From positions 1-26,495 of the IMG/VR virus record IMGVR_UViG_3300028840_005312: a DNA stretch of 26,495 nt, one strand, 5' to 3'. The notes under the pieces were generated by a model. It had not been told where the DNA came from. It saw nothing but the letters and a program-made list of their open reading frames with translations, and made no database searches. Position 1 is the first letter of the stretch. Every line of letters begins with the position of its first letter. The translations under genes and the position numbers were made by a program. Of this stretch, positions 1 through 5,802 are shown piece after piece. The DNA is from a virus.

Positions 1-25
1 CAACAAGCAAATATACCTTATCCAT
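1..25 (-). CDS. 5' end of an unidentified gene, cut by the window edge
   Basis: An ATG at 23-25 on the minus strand opens a frame beginning MDKVYLLV that runs off the left end. AAAGGAG lies 6 bases upstream of the ATG, and a TTGACA promoter lies further up at 66-94. Eight residues are too few to assign a function. The Shine-Dalgarno sequence sits inside a 16-bp perfect palindrome (33-48), so translation might be affected by local mRNA folding; that last point is inference. Confidence 0.65.
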
Positions 26-32
26 AATAGAC

Positions 33-48
33 TCCTTTATATAAAGGA
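33..48. repeat. 16-bp perfect palindrome overlapping a ribosome binding site
   Basis: TCCTTTATATAAAGGA reads the same on both strands. It contains the AAGGA part of the Shine-Dalgarno sequence of the gene starting at base 25. It could be a protein-binding site or a weak hairpin; nothing in the sequence decides between these. Confidence 0.5.
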
Positions 49-65
49 TTAATAATATATATAAA

Positions 66-94
66 CGTATATATCAATATATATACAATGTCAA
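66..94 (-). promoter_or_regulatory. sigma70-like promoter for the leftmost gene
   Basis: On the minus strand TTGACA (94-89) is followed 17 bases later by TATACG (71-66), or 15 bases later by TATATA (73-68). It lies just after the stop of the gene ending at 96 and points at the gene starting at base 25. The block between the hexamers resembles the promoter core at 16312-16340 (CAATA-x-ATAT). Confidence 0.6.
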
Positions 95-95
95 G

Positions 96-287
96 CTATA
101 TTTTCATCTCATCAACTTCAATAAACTCAATATGACATTCAGGAATATAAGGAACACAACCTTCTGTAAAATTATCATCAGAATCACAAACATTATCACA
201 TCCATTGAATATATGCTTATGAGGTTTCCTATGAGGACATTTAGTATTACATTCTTTATGATAAGGACATATGTATAAATCAGTCAT
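96..287 (-). CDS. small Cys-rich protein with the shared C-terminal acidic tag
   Basis: This 63-aa protein has seven cysteines (C7, C13, C17, C30, C34, C44, C51) and several histidines in the N-terminal half, which suggests zinc binding without matching a family I recognise. It ends EFIEVDEMKI, one of nine copies in this window of a conserved C-terminal peptide. There is no strong Shine-Dalgarno sequence before the ATG, which lies 9 bases after the stop of the upstream gene, so translation is probably coupled. Function unknown. Confidence 0.7.
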   Translation of the reverse strand: MTDLYICPYHKECNTKCPHRKPHKHIFNGCDNVCDSDDNFTEGCVPYIPECHIEFIEVDEMKI

Positions 288-296
288 GGTGATATA

Positions 297-908
297 TTAT
301 TCTTCATGGTATCTTTTAAAACTGTTATCAAGAGTCTCTTTATTCATAGAAAAATAAATACCAAATCTTTCCATATTAATCTTAGCTTCTAAAACAGCCA
401 TATATATAATTACATAAGGATCAATATATCTTTTATGATATTCAAAAACCGTATCATGATAAAATGTAAATTTACTATAAGATATTGTCTTAGGATATAC
501 ATCACTATGTCTATGATGCCATATCGTCCCTGCTCCAAATCCTACTTTATTTCTACAAGCTAAATAAATTGCATGTTGATAATCACTTATCTTAGAATCA
601 ATAAAATGTTCAGGTATATGATTAATACCATCAAAGATATTAAATATTGTTGCCATTATATGAACAGCAACCATCTTTTCATGATCTATACTATTCATTA
701 ATAAATGCCAAGCTGTAGTCTCCCAACCCGATTTATCTCTTATAATATGATCTTTTTTCAAGTCATAGAAATAAGCCTTATGATTCCCTACATAAACATC
801 AGGATTCACATAGATAGGTAAATTATCATAGGTTATATTTTCAAATCCAAGCTCATCTGCATACATTTCCCAAAATCTATATATTTCATTAAATTCAACA
901 GTTTCCAT
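297..908 (-). CDS. hypothetical phage protein, 203 aa
   Basis: The frame begins METVEFNEIYRFWEMYADEL. AAAGGA stands 9 bases upstream of the ATG, inside the last codons of the preceding gene (910-1095). The protein is rich in Tyr, His and Phe, looks soluble and mostly helical, and has an HHRHSDVY stretch in the middle. It lacks a signal peptide and obvious catalytic motifs. I do not recognise a family. It is the largest product of the leftmost gene group and is probably co-transcribed with its neighbours from the promoter at 1139-1167. Confidence 0.75.
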   Translation of the reverse strand: METVEFNEIYRFWEMYADELGFENITYDNLPIYVNPDVYVGNHKAYFYDLKKDHIIRDKSGWETTAWHLLMNSIDHEKMVAVHIMATIFNIFDGINHIPEHFIDSKISDYQHAIYLACRNKVGFGAGTIWHHRHSDVYPKTISYSKFTFYHDTVFEYHKRYIDPYVIIYMAVLEAKINMERFGIYFSMNKETLDNSFKRYHEE

Positions 909-909
909 A

Positions 910-1095
910 TTATCTTATCCTTTCCATTATATACCATCTACCTTTTTCCTTATTAACTTGATATAAACAATAATTCCATTCAATTACATAGGGATATTGT
1001 CTATAAGGAAAAGGCATTCTAACAACATGTTTATTACTATCCAAAGAAAGATATATCTTTTTTCGATTTGATTTATATCCTGCTAATGTTTTCAT
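910..1095 (-). CDS. small basic hypothetical protein, 61 aa
   Basis: The frame stays open up to a TTG at 1167, but that TTG belongs to the -35 box of the promoter here, so the start chosen is the ATG at 1095 (MKTLAGYKSNRKKIY), with AAAGG 8 bases upstream. The product is small, basic and rich in aromatic residues, and ends in MERIR. Those last codons also carry the ribosome binding site of the next gene, so the two are tightly coupled. No family is recognised. Confidence 0.65.
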   Translation of the reverse strand: MKTLAGYKSNRKKIYLSLDSNKHVVRMPFPYRQYPYVIEWNYCLYQVNKEKGRWYIMERIR

Positions 1096-1138
1096 GGAAA
1101 TACCTTTCTTATTATTATAAATAAATTCATCTATAACA

Positions 1139-1167
1139 AACATAACAGATATATAAGGTAATGTCAA
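1139..1167 (-). promoter_or_regulatory. sigma70-like promoter for the leftmost minus-strand genes
   Basis: On the minus strand TTGACA (1167-1162) is separated by 17 bases from TATGTT (1144-1139). Transcription would start near 1132 and reach the ATG at 1095 after about 37 bases. The pair TTGACA-N17-TATGTT recurs at 3390-3418, also on the minus strand. Confidence 0.65.
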
Positions 1168-1407
1168 TATTAAAATAAATACTTATATAACACTTCTAAA
1201 ACCCTGTCCCATATGGTGCATTCGGGACACGTAGCAACCGAACATCAATATATATAAGGATATATATAATAATATATACATATATACTCAGTATATACGG
1301 TATATACGTGATTTTCGGTTCAAAAATTTATGGAATATATTGCCTACCCAAACGGATCAAACAAATTCTACAAATCCTGTAGCAGAATGATTTCCCCCAA
1401 AAAAAGC

Positions 1408-1436
1408 TTGACAAGTCAGAAAAAAAGTGTTAAGAT
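1408..1436 (+). promoter_or_regulatory. plus-strand sigma70-like promoter into the gene-free region
   Basis: TTGACA (1408-1413) is followed after 17 bases by TAAGAT (1431-1436), and the spacer contains an A7 run. It points away from the minus-strand genes into sequence with no plausible gene. The expected transcript would begin near 1443, just before the 16-bp hairpin, which makes a small non-coding RNA the simplest reading. Confidence 0.6.
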
Positions 1437-1455
1437 TATACAGTTGTTTTGGATC

Positions 1456-1514
1456 ATGGCATGGTCCTTGCCTTGACTCCCACATCAACCTTTCGTTAGC
1501 AAGGACCATGCCAT
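1456..1514 (+). repeat. 16-bp perfect inverted repeat, possible ncRNA hairpin
   Basis: ATGGCATGGTCCTTGC (1456-1471) and its exact reverse complement GCAAGGACCATGCCAT (1499-1514) flank a 27-base loop. No T-run follows on either strand, so it is not a standard terminator. It begins about 13 bases after the likely start of the transcript from the 1408-1436 promoter. Confidence 0.75.
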
Positions 1515-1672
1515 ACTCACCCCCCCGTTACCCTTCACTATGTATCCCATTGTAGACACCACCACATATAGATATCACTCCAACGTCCGATAAGATATAT
1601 TATGTAAACTTTTTGGTGAAAACAGCACTTAACTATCTGATATCATTACGTTATCATGAGTTACAGGAGCAG

Positions 1673-1690
1673 ACCACAACATGTTGTGGT
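1673..1690. repeat. 18-bp perfect palindrome
   Basis: ACCACAACATGTTGTGGT is identical on both strands with no gap. A palindrome this long with no loop is more like a binding site for a dimeric DNA-binding protein, or a cruciform, than an RNA hairpin. No partner copy was found in the window. Confidence 0.65.
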
Positions 1691-1726
1691 ATGGGTAATG
1701 GATTGCTCACAAAAAAAAGTTCATGA

Positions 1727-1751
1727 GTGCATGTGCCTGATGCACATGCAC
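1727..1751. repeat. 10-bp inverted repeat with 5-base loop
   Basis: GTGCATGTGC (1727-1736) and GCACATGCAC (1742-1751) form a perfect stem. Read on the minus strand it is followed, after 8 bases, by a T8 run (1711-1718), so it might be a poor terminator for a minus-strand RNA from this region. The gap between stem and T-run is longer than usual. Confidence 0.55.
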
Positions 1752-1974
1752 GTCCATATGCCTTGCCATAGCGTTCCCCCATAGCCCACCTATGCCATAA
1801 GCTACCCCACTACAATCCTTGTAGACCCACAAACCCATAAGCGGAAAGGGGTCATTGCAGATTTTAGTGATTGATTTTATTGAAGTAGGGGTTGCCTTTT
1901 GGCAATAGACCACATTATTCCACACGCTTTTACTTGTTTGGCCTGAAAAATGATTGTAGGTTCCCTGAAATAAT

Positions 1975-2008
1975 CAATGGGACTCCTACCCTTACAATGG
2001 GACTCCTA
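1975..2008. repeat. 14-bp direct repeat, two copies 20 bp apart
   Basis: CAATGGGACTCCTA occurs at 1975-1988 and 1995-2008. On the minus strand each copy reads TAGGAGTCCCATTG and so contains a ribosome-binding-like AGGAG, but no frame follows either one. The 20-bp period is two helical turns, which would suit paired protein binding. Confidence 0.55.
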
Positions 2009-2095
2009 AAAAAATTGGGGAAAAATTTGTAAATCGCATGGGAGAATGATATATACTTGAGTATATATAATAGTATATATCTTTAATGAGACCAT

Positions 2096-2132
2096 AAAAA
2101 AAGGGATAGAGGCTTGTGACCTCTATCCCTTT
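2096..2132 (-). terminator. intrinsic terminator of the long minus-strand operon
   Basis: A perfect 13-bp stem (2120-2132 with 2100-2112) and a 7-base loop is followed on the minus strand by a T7 run (the A-run at 2096-2102 overlaps the stem base). It lies 27 bases after the stop of the gene ending at 2159. On the plus strand no T-run follows, so it should act on leftward transcripts only. Confidence 0.92.
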
Positions 2133-2158
2133 CCCCTTCATTGCCTGACAAGCAACGA

Positions 2159-2494
2159 TTAGATTCTAAACTCATCCTCTTTAAGGAATTCAAACAGGTT
2201 ATTCTGTATCAATTCTACTGTACCATTGAATAGATCAGGAATAAAATATCTTTTTTCTTTTGATGTAATCTTATATTCATTATTTATTAATTCTACTGTT
2301 CTATATTTAATAGCTTGAATTATAACTTCATCACTACCACTTAATATATGTCCATATGGTTCTGATGTTACGTATATATATGATATATATAAAGTACCAT
2401 TAGCATTACAGTATGTTCTCTTAAGAATGTTTCCTTTTATAAGATATTGTTTTGCTTGTTTTCTTTTAATGATTATTCTGTGAAGGGTTCCCAT
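2159..2494 (-). CDS. hypothetical protein with the C-terminal acidic tag, last gene of the operon
   Basis: This 111-aa protein starts with a basic stretch (MGTLHRIIIKRKQ) and then looks rich in beta strand, with repeated YRTVELI/GTVELI-like segments. It ends EFLKEDEFRI, a member of the shared C-terminal peptide family. No gene follows, so here the acidic codons cannot be explained as a ribosome binding site. It overlaps the end of the upstream gene by 22 bases and is followed by the terminator at 2096-2132. Function unknown. Confidence 0.8.
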   Translation of the reverse strand: MGTLHRIIIKRKQAKQYLIKGNILKRTYCNANGTLYISYIYVTSEPYGHILSGSDEVIIQAIKYRTVELINNEYKITSKEKRYFIPDLFNGTVELIQNNLFEFLKEDEFRI

Positions 2495-2751
2495 GATATA
2501 CCATCCCTTGATACTTCAAGTGTATTTGCTGTTACCATATCAGGTTTTATAGCGTTTTCCCATAGGACAATGGCATACCATATATCTTTGATAAGGATTT
2601 TACCAAGATATTGACCTGTATATAATTGAGTGGAATAGGATATTTCTCCATCTGCATAGAATGGTGCTGACCATTCTATTCTGCAAGCAATGGATTTAGT
2701 TTCGAATTCTTGTATTACATTGAATCTTTTTTTCTCATCTAATGCGCTCAT
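2473..2751 (-). CDS. hypothetical protein, 92 aa
   Basis: The ATG at 2751 (MSALDEKKRF) is preferred over an in-frame GTG at 2769 because a purine-rich GGGAAAAGAG stands just upstream of it. The product has an N-terminal charged helix and a Trp/Tyr-rich middle (IEWSAPFYADGEI, KDIWYAIVLWE) that looks like a small beta domain. It overlaps the previous gene by 17 bases and the next by 22, so the three are co-translated. No family recognised. Confidence 0.75.
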   Translation of the reverse strand: MSALDEKKRFNVIQEFETKSIACRIEWSAPFYADGEISYSTQLYTGQYLGKILIKDIWYAIVLWENAIKPDMVTANTLEVSRDGISWEPFTE

Positions 2752-2920
2752 TATCTCTTTTCCCTTCACTATATATAAAATATGAAATAAATATTATGAA
2801 TATTATTATAACTACTGTAAGGATATACATACCATATCCCATACTTACTCCTTTAAGAATACCAAGGACAAATAAAATACATGCTATAACGAATAACCAA
2901 AATTGAATTACTAATTTCAT
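2735..2920 (-). CDS. small membrane protein, 61 aa
   Basis: Two hydrophobic segments (about residues 5-21 and 28-50) are followed by a charged tail (SEGKRDNERIR). It should sit in the inner membrane with a short cytoplasmic tail. The ATG overlaps the stop of the upstream 47-aa gene (ATGA), a coupled start. No family recognised; one of about eight small membrane proteins in this operon. Confidence 0.75.
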   Translation of the reverse strand: MKLVIQFWLFVIACILFVLGILKGVSMGYGMYILTVVIIIFIIFISYFIYSEGKRDNERIR

Positions 2921-3060
2921 TTATCCTTTCTCATCTTTTTGATTAGATCACCTAATATGAACCATATATGATCATAAGCATATTCTGAATTGTCATCAAT
3001 AAGCTTTACAGCTTTTTCTCCAATTCTTTTTAACTGTATATCGGTTAGTTTCTTTTTCAT
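2917..3060 (-). CDS. small helical hypothetical protein, 47 aa
   Basis: The frame MKKKLTDIQLKRIGEKAVKL ends with a TGA that overlaps the ATG of the next gene (ATGA). Its own ATG overlaps the stop of a possible 19-aa leader (3057-3116). The product is predicted helical with a basic start and end and a DHIWFILGDLI core. The overlaps on both sides and the phage-like composition support it as a real gene. Function unknown. Confidence 0.65.
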   Translation of the reverse strand: MKKKLTDIQLKRIGEKAVKLIDDNSEYAYDHIWFILGDLIKKMRKDK

Positions 3061-3116
3061 GATTTGTCTTTTATTCGCCTGTTTTCAGGGTACTTTATCA
3101 TGACATTGATAGGCAT
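3057..3116 (-). CDS. possible 19-aa leader peptide
   Basis: An ATG at 3116 begins MPINVMIKYPENRRIKDKS and the stop overlaps the next ATG (ATGA). AGGGT motifs lie upstream. The start lies inside a hairpin formed by CAGGGTA (3122-3128, minus strand) and TACCCTG (3086-3092, minus strand). It could be a regulatory leader coupled to the gene at 2917-3060, or a chance frame. Confidence 0.35.
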   Translation of the reverse strand: MPINVMIKYPENRRIKDKS

Positions 3117-3128
3117 CACCCTACCCTG
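3086..3128 (-). promoter_or_regulatory. leader hairpin in the 3061-3203 intergenic stretch
   Basis: CAGGGTA and TACCCTG pair across 29 bases, which contain a nested TATCA/TGATA pair. The interval 3061-3203 has no longer gene, so this may be a control element for the downstream 47-aa gene. Evidence is only the inverted repeats. Confidence 0.35.
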
Positions 3129-3203
3129 TTTCAATCAATTTCCCCTTTGGAAACATCACCGTTCATCTGATGAGGATTACTAGGCTACAAACCAAAAGTG
3201 GTA

Positions 3204-3347
3204 TTAGTAAGGAACGTCATCCCATAGATCAGGATCAGCAGCAGAACTCTCAAGCATATCAGCTTGAGTATCGAAGTCATTGCTGAAAGACAGAAAGAAA
3301 TCTTCATCAAGCTCATCAACACAGTTGAAATCAGAAGAATCAATCAT
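3204..3347 (-). CDS. very acidic small protein, 47 aa, no basic residues
   Basis: The frame begins MIDSSDFNCVDELDEDFF. It has 12 Asp and 3 Glu and no Lys or Arg, so a net charge near -15 over 47 residues. A strong site, AAAGGAGAT, stands 6 bases before the ATG and overlaps the stop of the upstream gene. Such composition is seen in phage DNA-mimic proteins that block restriction or other DNA-binding proteins (Ocr and similar), but no homology is claimed. It could also be an interaction peptide for a basic partner. Confidence 0.75.
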   Translation of the reverse strand: MIDSSDFNCVDELDEDFFLSFSNDFDTQADMLESSAADPDLWDDVPY

Positions 3348-3359
3348 TTTGTATCTCCT

Positions 3360-3527
3360 TTATGGAAGGTGTATGTACCAAAGATAAATTAACATACCAA
3401 TAAAAATTAGAGTTGTCAAGAGATTTCCTAATCCTGCAATAAATTTTATTGCCAATCTTGTATAGAGGTATCGGAAATCTCTTTTGCCTTGTTTCGATAG
3501 TTCTGAATATTTGATTTCGTTTTTCAT
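3360..3527 (-). CDS. small membrane protein, 55 aa
   Basis: The start at 3527 (MKNEIKYSELSKQG) lies one base after the stop of the upstream gene and suits coupled translation. Longer starts (ATG 3566, TTG 3572) would overlap that gene and lack a ribosome binding site. The N-terminal half is charged, then one hydrophobic segment spans about residues 26-50. It probably is a single-pass inner membrane protein. The TTGACA-N17-TATGTT promoter for the acidic gene lies in its 3' part. Confidence 0.65.
   Translation of the reverse strand: MKNEIKYSELSKQGKRDFRYLYTRLAIKFIAGLGNLLTTLIFIGMLIYLWYIHLP
3390..3418 (-). promoter_or_regulatory. sigma70-like promoter for the acidic small gene
   Basis: On the minus strand TTGACA (3418-3413) is followed after 17 bases by TATGTT (3395-3390), the same pair as at 1139-1167. 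It lies inside the coding region ending at 3360 and would give a transcript that starts about 35 bases before the ATG at 3347. Confidence 0.5.
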
Positions 3528-3528
3528 A

Positions 3529-3744
3529 TTATTTGAGATATTTACGAATGATTTTTGTATATTCATGGTCAAAAAGAATGTTGTTCAGGAAATAGGTTCT
3601 TTTGTTTTTGACCAACTTAGAGACCTTGTGTATGGGAGCACCAAGATTTTGAGCAATGTCAAGAATCATTTCAGCATCAGTAGAGGATTCATTGTTTGAA
3701 AGCTCTTGAGCAGCATAGGAAATTTTCTTTGAAGTCAGTATCAT
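3529..3744 (-). CDS. hypothetical protein, 71 aa
   Basis: The ATG at 3744 (MILTSKKISYAAQELSN) is chosen because AAAGGAA stands 6 bases upstream; it follows directly after the stop of the previous gene. The sequence looks helical, with a segment EMILDIAQNLGAPIHKVSKL that resembles a small helix-turn-helix-like fold, and ends basic. A DNA-binding role is only a guess. Confidence 0.7.
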   Translation of the reverse strand: MILTSKKISYAAQELSNNESSTDAEMILDIAQNLGAPIHKVSKLVKNKRTYFLNNILFDHEYTKIIRKYLK

Positions 3745-3755
3745 TTGGTATTCCT

Positions 3756-3956
3756 TTATTTTACAATCCATATTTTCATCAGGTCTTGAGCAGCATCTTT
3801 ACGGGATTTGGCAACCACCTTGTTACTGTCTGTTAGACTATGACTCCAACCACTACCCTGATAGCTGTTCCATGTTTTGAATACATAACCATAAAGAGTT
3901 TTTCCATCATCTGAATGAACTGAATATTCATCTTCACGTACTTTCTTGAATTTCAT
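3756..3956 (-). CDS. small hypothetical protein, 66 aa
   Basis: The in-frame ATG at 3986 lies at the expected transcription start of the promoter at 3992-4015, so the real start is taken as the ATG at 3956 (MKFKKVREDEYSVHS), with AAAGGAA 6 bases upstream. The protein looks like a small beta-rich domain with a GWSHSLTDSNKVVAKSRKDA segment; its C-terminal helix DAAQDLMKIWIVK is like those of short DUF-type phage proteins. First gene after the operator-linked promoter. Function unknown. Confidence 0.7.
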   Translation of the reverse strand: MKFKKVREDEYSVHSDDGKTLYGYVFKTWNSYQGSGWSHSLTDSNKVVAKSRKDAAQDLMKIWIVK

Positions 3957-3991
3957 TTTGATTCCTTTGTTTGCTGTTTTGTTCATGACTA

Positions 3992-4032
3992 TATATACAG
4001 CAATATATATGCCAATATATACAATTTTTTTT
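3992..4032 (-). promoter_or_regulatory. operator-linked promoter core A
   Basis: On the plus strand TATATA (3992-3997), AGCAATATATATGCCAA (3999-4015) and a T8 tract (4025-4032) match, in order and at the same offset, the TATA box, AGCAATAGATATGCCAA and A/T tract at 16312-16362. The -35 position is ATATAT and so poor, which suggests the promoter needs an activator. It drives the genes from 3956 leftwards. Confidence 0.6.
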
Positions 4033-4087
4033 ATTGAATGATTACAGTTGTTTATAATCCGAGTATATACGGCATATATATGTTTTG

Positions 4088-4113
4088 TGACAAATTATGT
4101 CATTTGTATGACA
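4088..4113. promoter_or_regulatory. phased TGACA/TGTCA operator A
   Basis: TGACA (4088-4092), TGTCA (4098-4102) and TGACA (4109-4113) are spaced with 5 and then 6 bases between them. Their centres are 10 and 11 bp apart, one helical turn. The same order and spacing occur at 16428-16463. It lies about 90 bp upstream of promoter core A and also just after the stop of the gene at 4115. Confidence 0.65.
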
Positions 4114-4114
4114 A

Positions 4115-4531
4115 TTATTGCCACCATGAAGGAACTAAAACAGATTCATGTACATTGCCAATATATGATGGAGTGATTAACTCAACTTCAGGATCATCCT
4201 TCTTTAGCTGTTCCATGACTTCCTGAACTTCATTTTGGATATCGGGAATTGGTTCAGGATCAGGCAATGATTCAAGCACTACATCAGGAACAGGGACATC
4301 AGGGATATCATCCGAGAAAATAATATCCATTCCCCTTGCTTCACGTAAGACCATCATGAGGAATCTCTTGTTGGTTTCGCCTATCTTAAACAGAAAGGTC
4401 TTGAAGGTCTTGTCATTCTCACTTCTGAACATATAAGATTTCCTGTCAATCGCCTTGGTTGAGATGAGACCGTTCTTTGAAATGTTATAAATATACTGCT
4501 CTTTCAGTTGTTCATATGTTTCTTTATTCAT
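4115..4531 (-). CDS. hypothetical protein with Pro/Asp-rich middle, 138 aa
   Basis: AAAAGGAGAAT stands just before the ATG. Residues 1-75 look like a compact domain (MNKETYEQLKEQYIYNISKN to REARGMDIIF). From about residue 76 a repeated acidic Pro-rich stretch (DDIPDVPVPDVVLESLPDPE) forms an extended linker, followed by a short helix and a PSWWQ end. The linker suggests a two-part adaptor-like protein. No family recognised. Confidence 0.8.
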   Translation of the reverse strand: MNKETYEQLKEQYIYNISKNGLISTKAIDRKSYMFRSENDKTFKTFLFKIGETNKRFLMMVLREARGMDIIFSDDIPDVPVPDVVLESLPDPEPIPDIQNEVQEVMEQLKKDDPEVELITPSYIGNVHESVLVPSWWQ

Positions 4532-4543
4532 TATATTCTCCTT

Positions 4544-4903
4544 TTATTTGAATACTTCTGCTTTTACTTCTATTGTTTGAGGCCATATGATACCTGTATA
4601 GGGTCCATAAGGTTTCCCCTTGCCATTCTTTAAGGTCTTTTGCATATTCTCAATAGCTTCTTCTTTTGTGCCATATGACCTTGAATAGATAACACATTGA
4701 CCATATACATCATATACTTCAAATCCCCATCCACCAAATTGATATACCCTTACTTTCTTTGTAGTTGGAATAGGCTTGATAGGGGGAATGAAAGGTTTTG
4801 ATCTCCAATTACAATTTGTACACCTGAAGATATTTCTTCTTTGTGTTGTCAATATCCTATCTACATCTTTAAATCTACATCTTGGGCAATATTTCAGTTC
4901 CAT
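4544..4903 (-). CDS. zinc-ribbon protein, 119 aa
   Basis: The N-terminus holds a four-Cys zinc ribbon (C6, C9, C28, C31). After a Pro-rich linker (PFIPPIKPIP) comes a second domain with VRVYQFGGWGFEVYDVYGQC and KEEAIENMQKTL, which looks like a small alpha/beta fold. AAAGGA lies 7 bases before the ATG. Zinc ribbons of this type often bind nucleic acid or stabilise small regulators; no family is claimed. Confidence 0.8.
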   Translation of the reverse strand: MELKYCPRCRFKDVDRILTTQRRNIFRCTNCNWRSKPFIPPIKPIPTTKKVRVYQFGGWGFEVYDVYGQCVIYSRSYGTKEEAIENMQKTLKNGKGKPYGPYTGIIWPQTIEVKAEVFK

Positions 4904-4914
4904 TGATTTATCCT

Positions 4915-5091
4915 TTATATGTGTATTTCAAATCCAAAAAAAGAAAGGCATCCACAATGAGGGCATTTGGGGATTCCTTTTTCCATATCTATACCTTCTA
5001 TCCATGTTATATTATCGGGAATAGGTTCATATTCCATTTCTTCAGGTCTGAATATATGCTTGCAGTTTTCATTATTACATATATACATCAT
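4915..5091 (-). CDS. small zinc-binding protein, 58 aa
   Basis: The frame MMYICNNENCKHIF carries C5, C10, C43, C46 and C48, a probable zinc ribbon with a charged middle. The ATG follows one base after the stop of the upstream gene, whose last codons supply the AAAGGAA ribosome binding site. The next gene starts 12 bases after its stop. Length, coupling and composition support a real gene. Function unknown. Confidence 0.7.
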   Translation of the reverse strand: MMYICNNENCKHIFRPEEMEYEPIPDNITWIEGIDMEKGIPKCPHCGCLSFFGFEIHI

Positions 5092-5092
5092 G

Positions 5093-5323
5093 TCATTTTT
5101 CCTTTCTTATATCAATAAGTATTTTGTTTACATCTATATTATTTTCAAAAAAATCTAAGATGTATCCTATAGAAAATACAAAACTCATTGCCATCCATCC
5201 CATTATGGTTATAGGGGAACAGATTACCCAACCGATATCCTTCATAGAAAAAGTTTTATTGACAAACAGCAAGCCCATGAATACGAAAAAAGATAATCCT
5301 ATATAAATTAGAAGTCCTGTCAT
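5093..5323 (-). CDS. small membrane protein, paralogue of the one at 14443-14676
   Basis: A 76-aa protein with two hydrophobic segments (about 3-21 and 33-55) and a charged tail. Residues 17-38 carry GLLFVNK, MKDI and ICSPI, shared in the same spacing with the gene at 14443-14676 (GLLFFNK, VKDI, ICSPI), so the two descend from one ancestor. It starts inside the end of the upstream gene (4-base overlap, GAGG 7 bases before the ATG). Inner membrane location expected; role unknown. Confidence 0.75.
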   Translation of the reverse strand: MTGLLIYIGLSFFVFMGLLFVNKTFSMKDIGWVICSPITIMGWMAMSFVFSIGYILDFFENNIDVNKILIDIRKEK

Positions 5324-5589
5324 AATTTAACCTCATCTTCTGTTATAAAATTAATATAACCTGTTATTTCTTTAAGCAGGGTTTCACTTGCTATAGATAA
5401 TTTATCTGATAGTGTCTGTATTTTATCTGTATCCATAAATGTCTGATCACATTCAGTACATTTATATATTACCTGTTTTATGAGATGTATTTCATCATCT
5501 GCACGTAAATCAGCTACTTTAGAATATATCTTTCCACTATTACATACAGGACATATATCACCATCTCTGACTTTGTTATATGTTGTCAT
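5320..5589 (-). CDS. YgiT/MqsA-like zinc-ribbon protein with the C-terminal tag
   Basis: Residues 10-51 hold DGDICPVCNSGK and KCTECDQTF (C13, C16, C44, C47), a layout like the zinc domain of YgiT/MqsA-type antitoxins. The DNA-binding helix-turn-helix half of MqsA is not evident. A helical tail follows and ends NFITEDEVKL, one of the shared C-terminal peptides. It is paralogous to the next gene upstream (5586-5792), which it overlaps by 4 bases. A regulatory or antitoxin-like role is inference from the fold only. Confidence 0.75.
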   Translation of the reverse strand: MTTYNKVRDGDICPVCNSGKIYSKVADLRADDEIHLIKQVIYKCTECDQTFMDTDKIQTLSDKLSIASETLLKEITGYINFITEDEVKL

Positions 5590-5792
5590 TTTGAAAACTG
5601 TCTCCTTGTTTCTATCAATACAGTATCTATCTTTTTACGGATATCCTTATTGACAAATGATTCCCTGCATATTGAACACACAAAGGACTTCTGATCTTTG
5701 ATAGTTACATGTAGGAAGTCCAAAGGGATTACCTGTTCTACAAGAATACCAATATCACATGCAGGGCATTTATCACCATCTTTGAATGTCAT
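5586..5792 (-). CDS. YgiT/MqsA-like zinc-ribbon protein, 68 aa
   Basis: The protein begins MTFKDGDKCPACDIGILVEQ and has C9, C12, C39 and C42 in the same frame as its neighbour at 5320-5589; both share a DGD-x-CP-x-C start. It has a short basic helical tail (RKKIDTVLIETRRQFSK) in place of the acidic tag. The tandem pair looks like a local duplication that has diverged. No toxin partner is evident beside it. Confidence 0.75.
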   Translation of the reverse strand: MTFKDGDKCPACDIGILVEQVIPLDFLHVTIKDQKSFVCSICRESFVNKDIRKKIDTVLIETRRQFSK

Positions 5793-5802
5793 ACCATCTC
5801 CT

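Larger units (their letters stand above)
1168..2095. other. gene-free structured region of about 0.93 kb
   Basis: No frame here has both a ribosome binding site and phage-like composition. The region is richer in GC than its neighbours from about 1430 to 1530 and from 1650 to 1920. It holds a plus-strand promoter (1408-1436), a 16-bp inverted repeat (1456-1514), an 18-bp palindrome (1673-1690), a 10-bp hairpin (1727-1751), smaller hairpins such as TTGCCTTTTGGCAA and TGTCCC/GGGACA (1205-1229), and a 14-bp direct repeat (1975-2008). TA-rich runs occur at 1245-1310 and 2049-2080. It could encode one or more non-coding RNAs or serve as a replication or control region. Confidence 0.6.

Noticed and set aside
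1448-1530. Hairpin at 1456-1514 as an intrinsic terminator
   Set aside because: The loop is 27 bases and no T-run follows on either strand.
1707-1925. 72-aa minus-strand frame MWNNVVYCQKATPTSIKSIT
   Set aside because: It has no ribosome binding site, its composition is unlike the phage genes around it, and it is full of hairpin-forming repeats of the gene-free region.
4038-4226. 62-aa plus-strand frame in the 4.0-4.2 kb control region
   Set aside because: It has no ribosome binding site, runs through the operator and into the minus-strand gene at 4115-4531, so it is a shadow.
5320-5792. Toxin-antitoxin pair from two YgiT/MqsA-like genes
   Set aside because: Both look like zinc domains only; no MqsR-like or other toxin gene is next to them.
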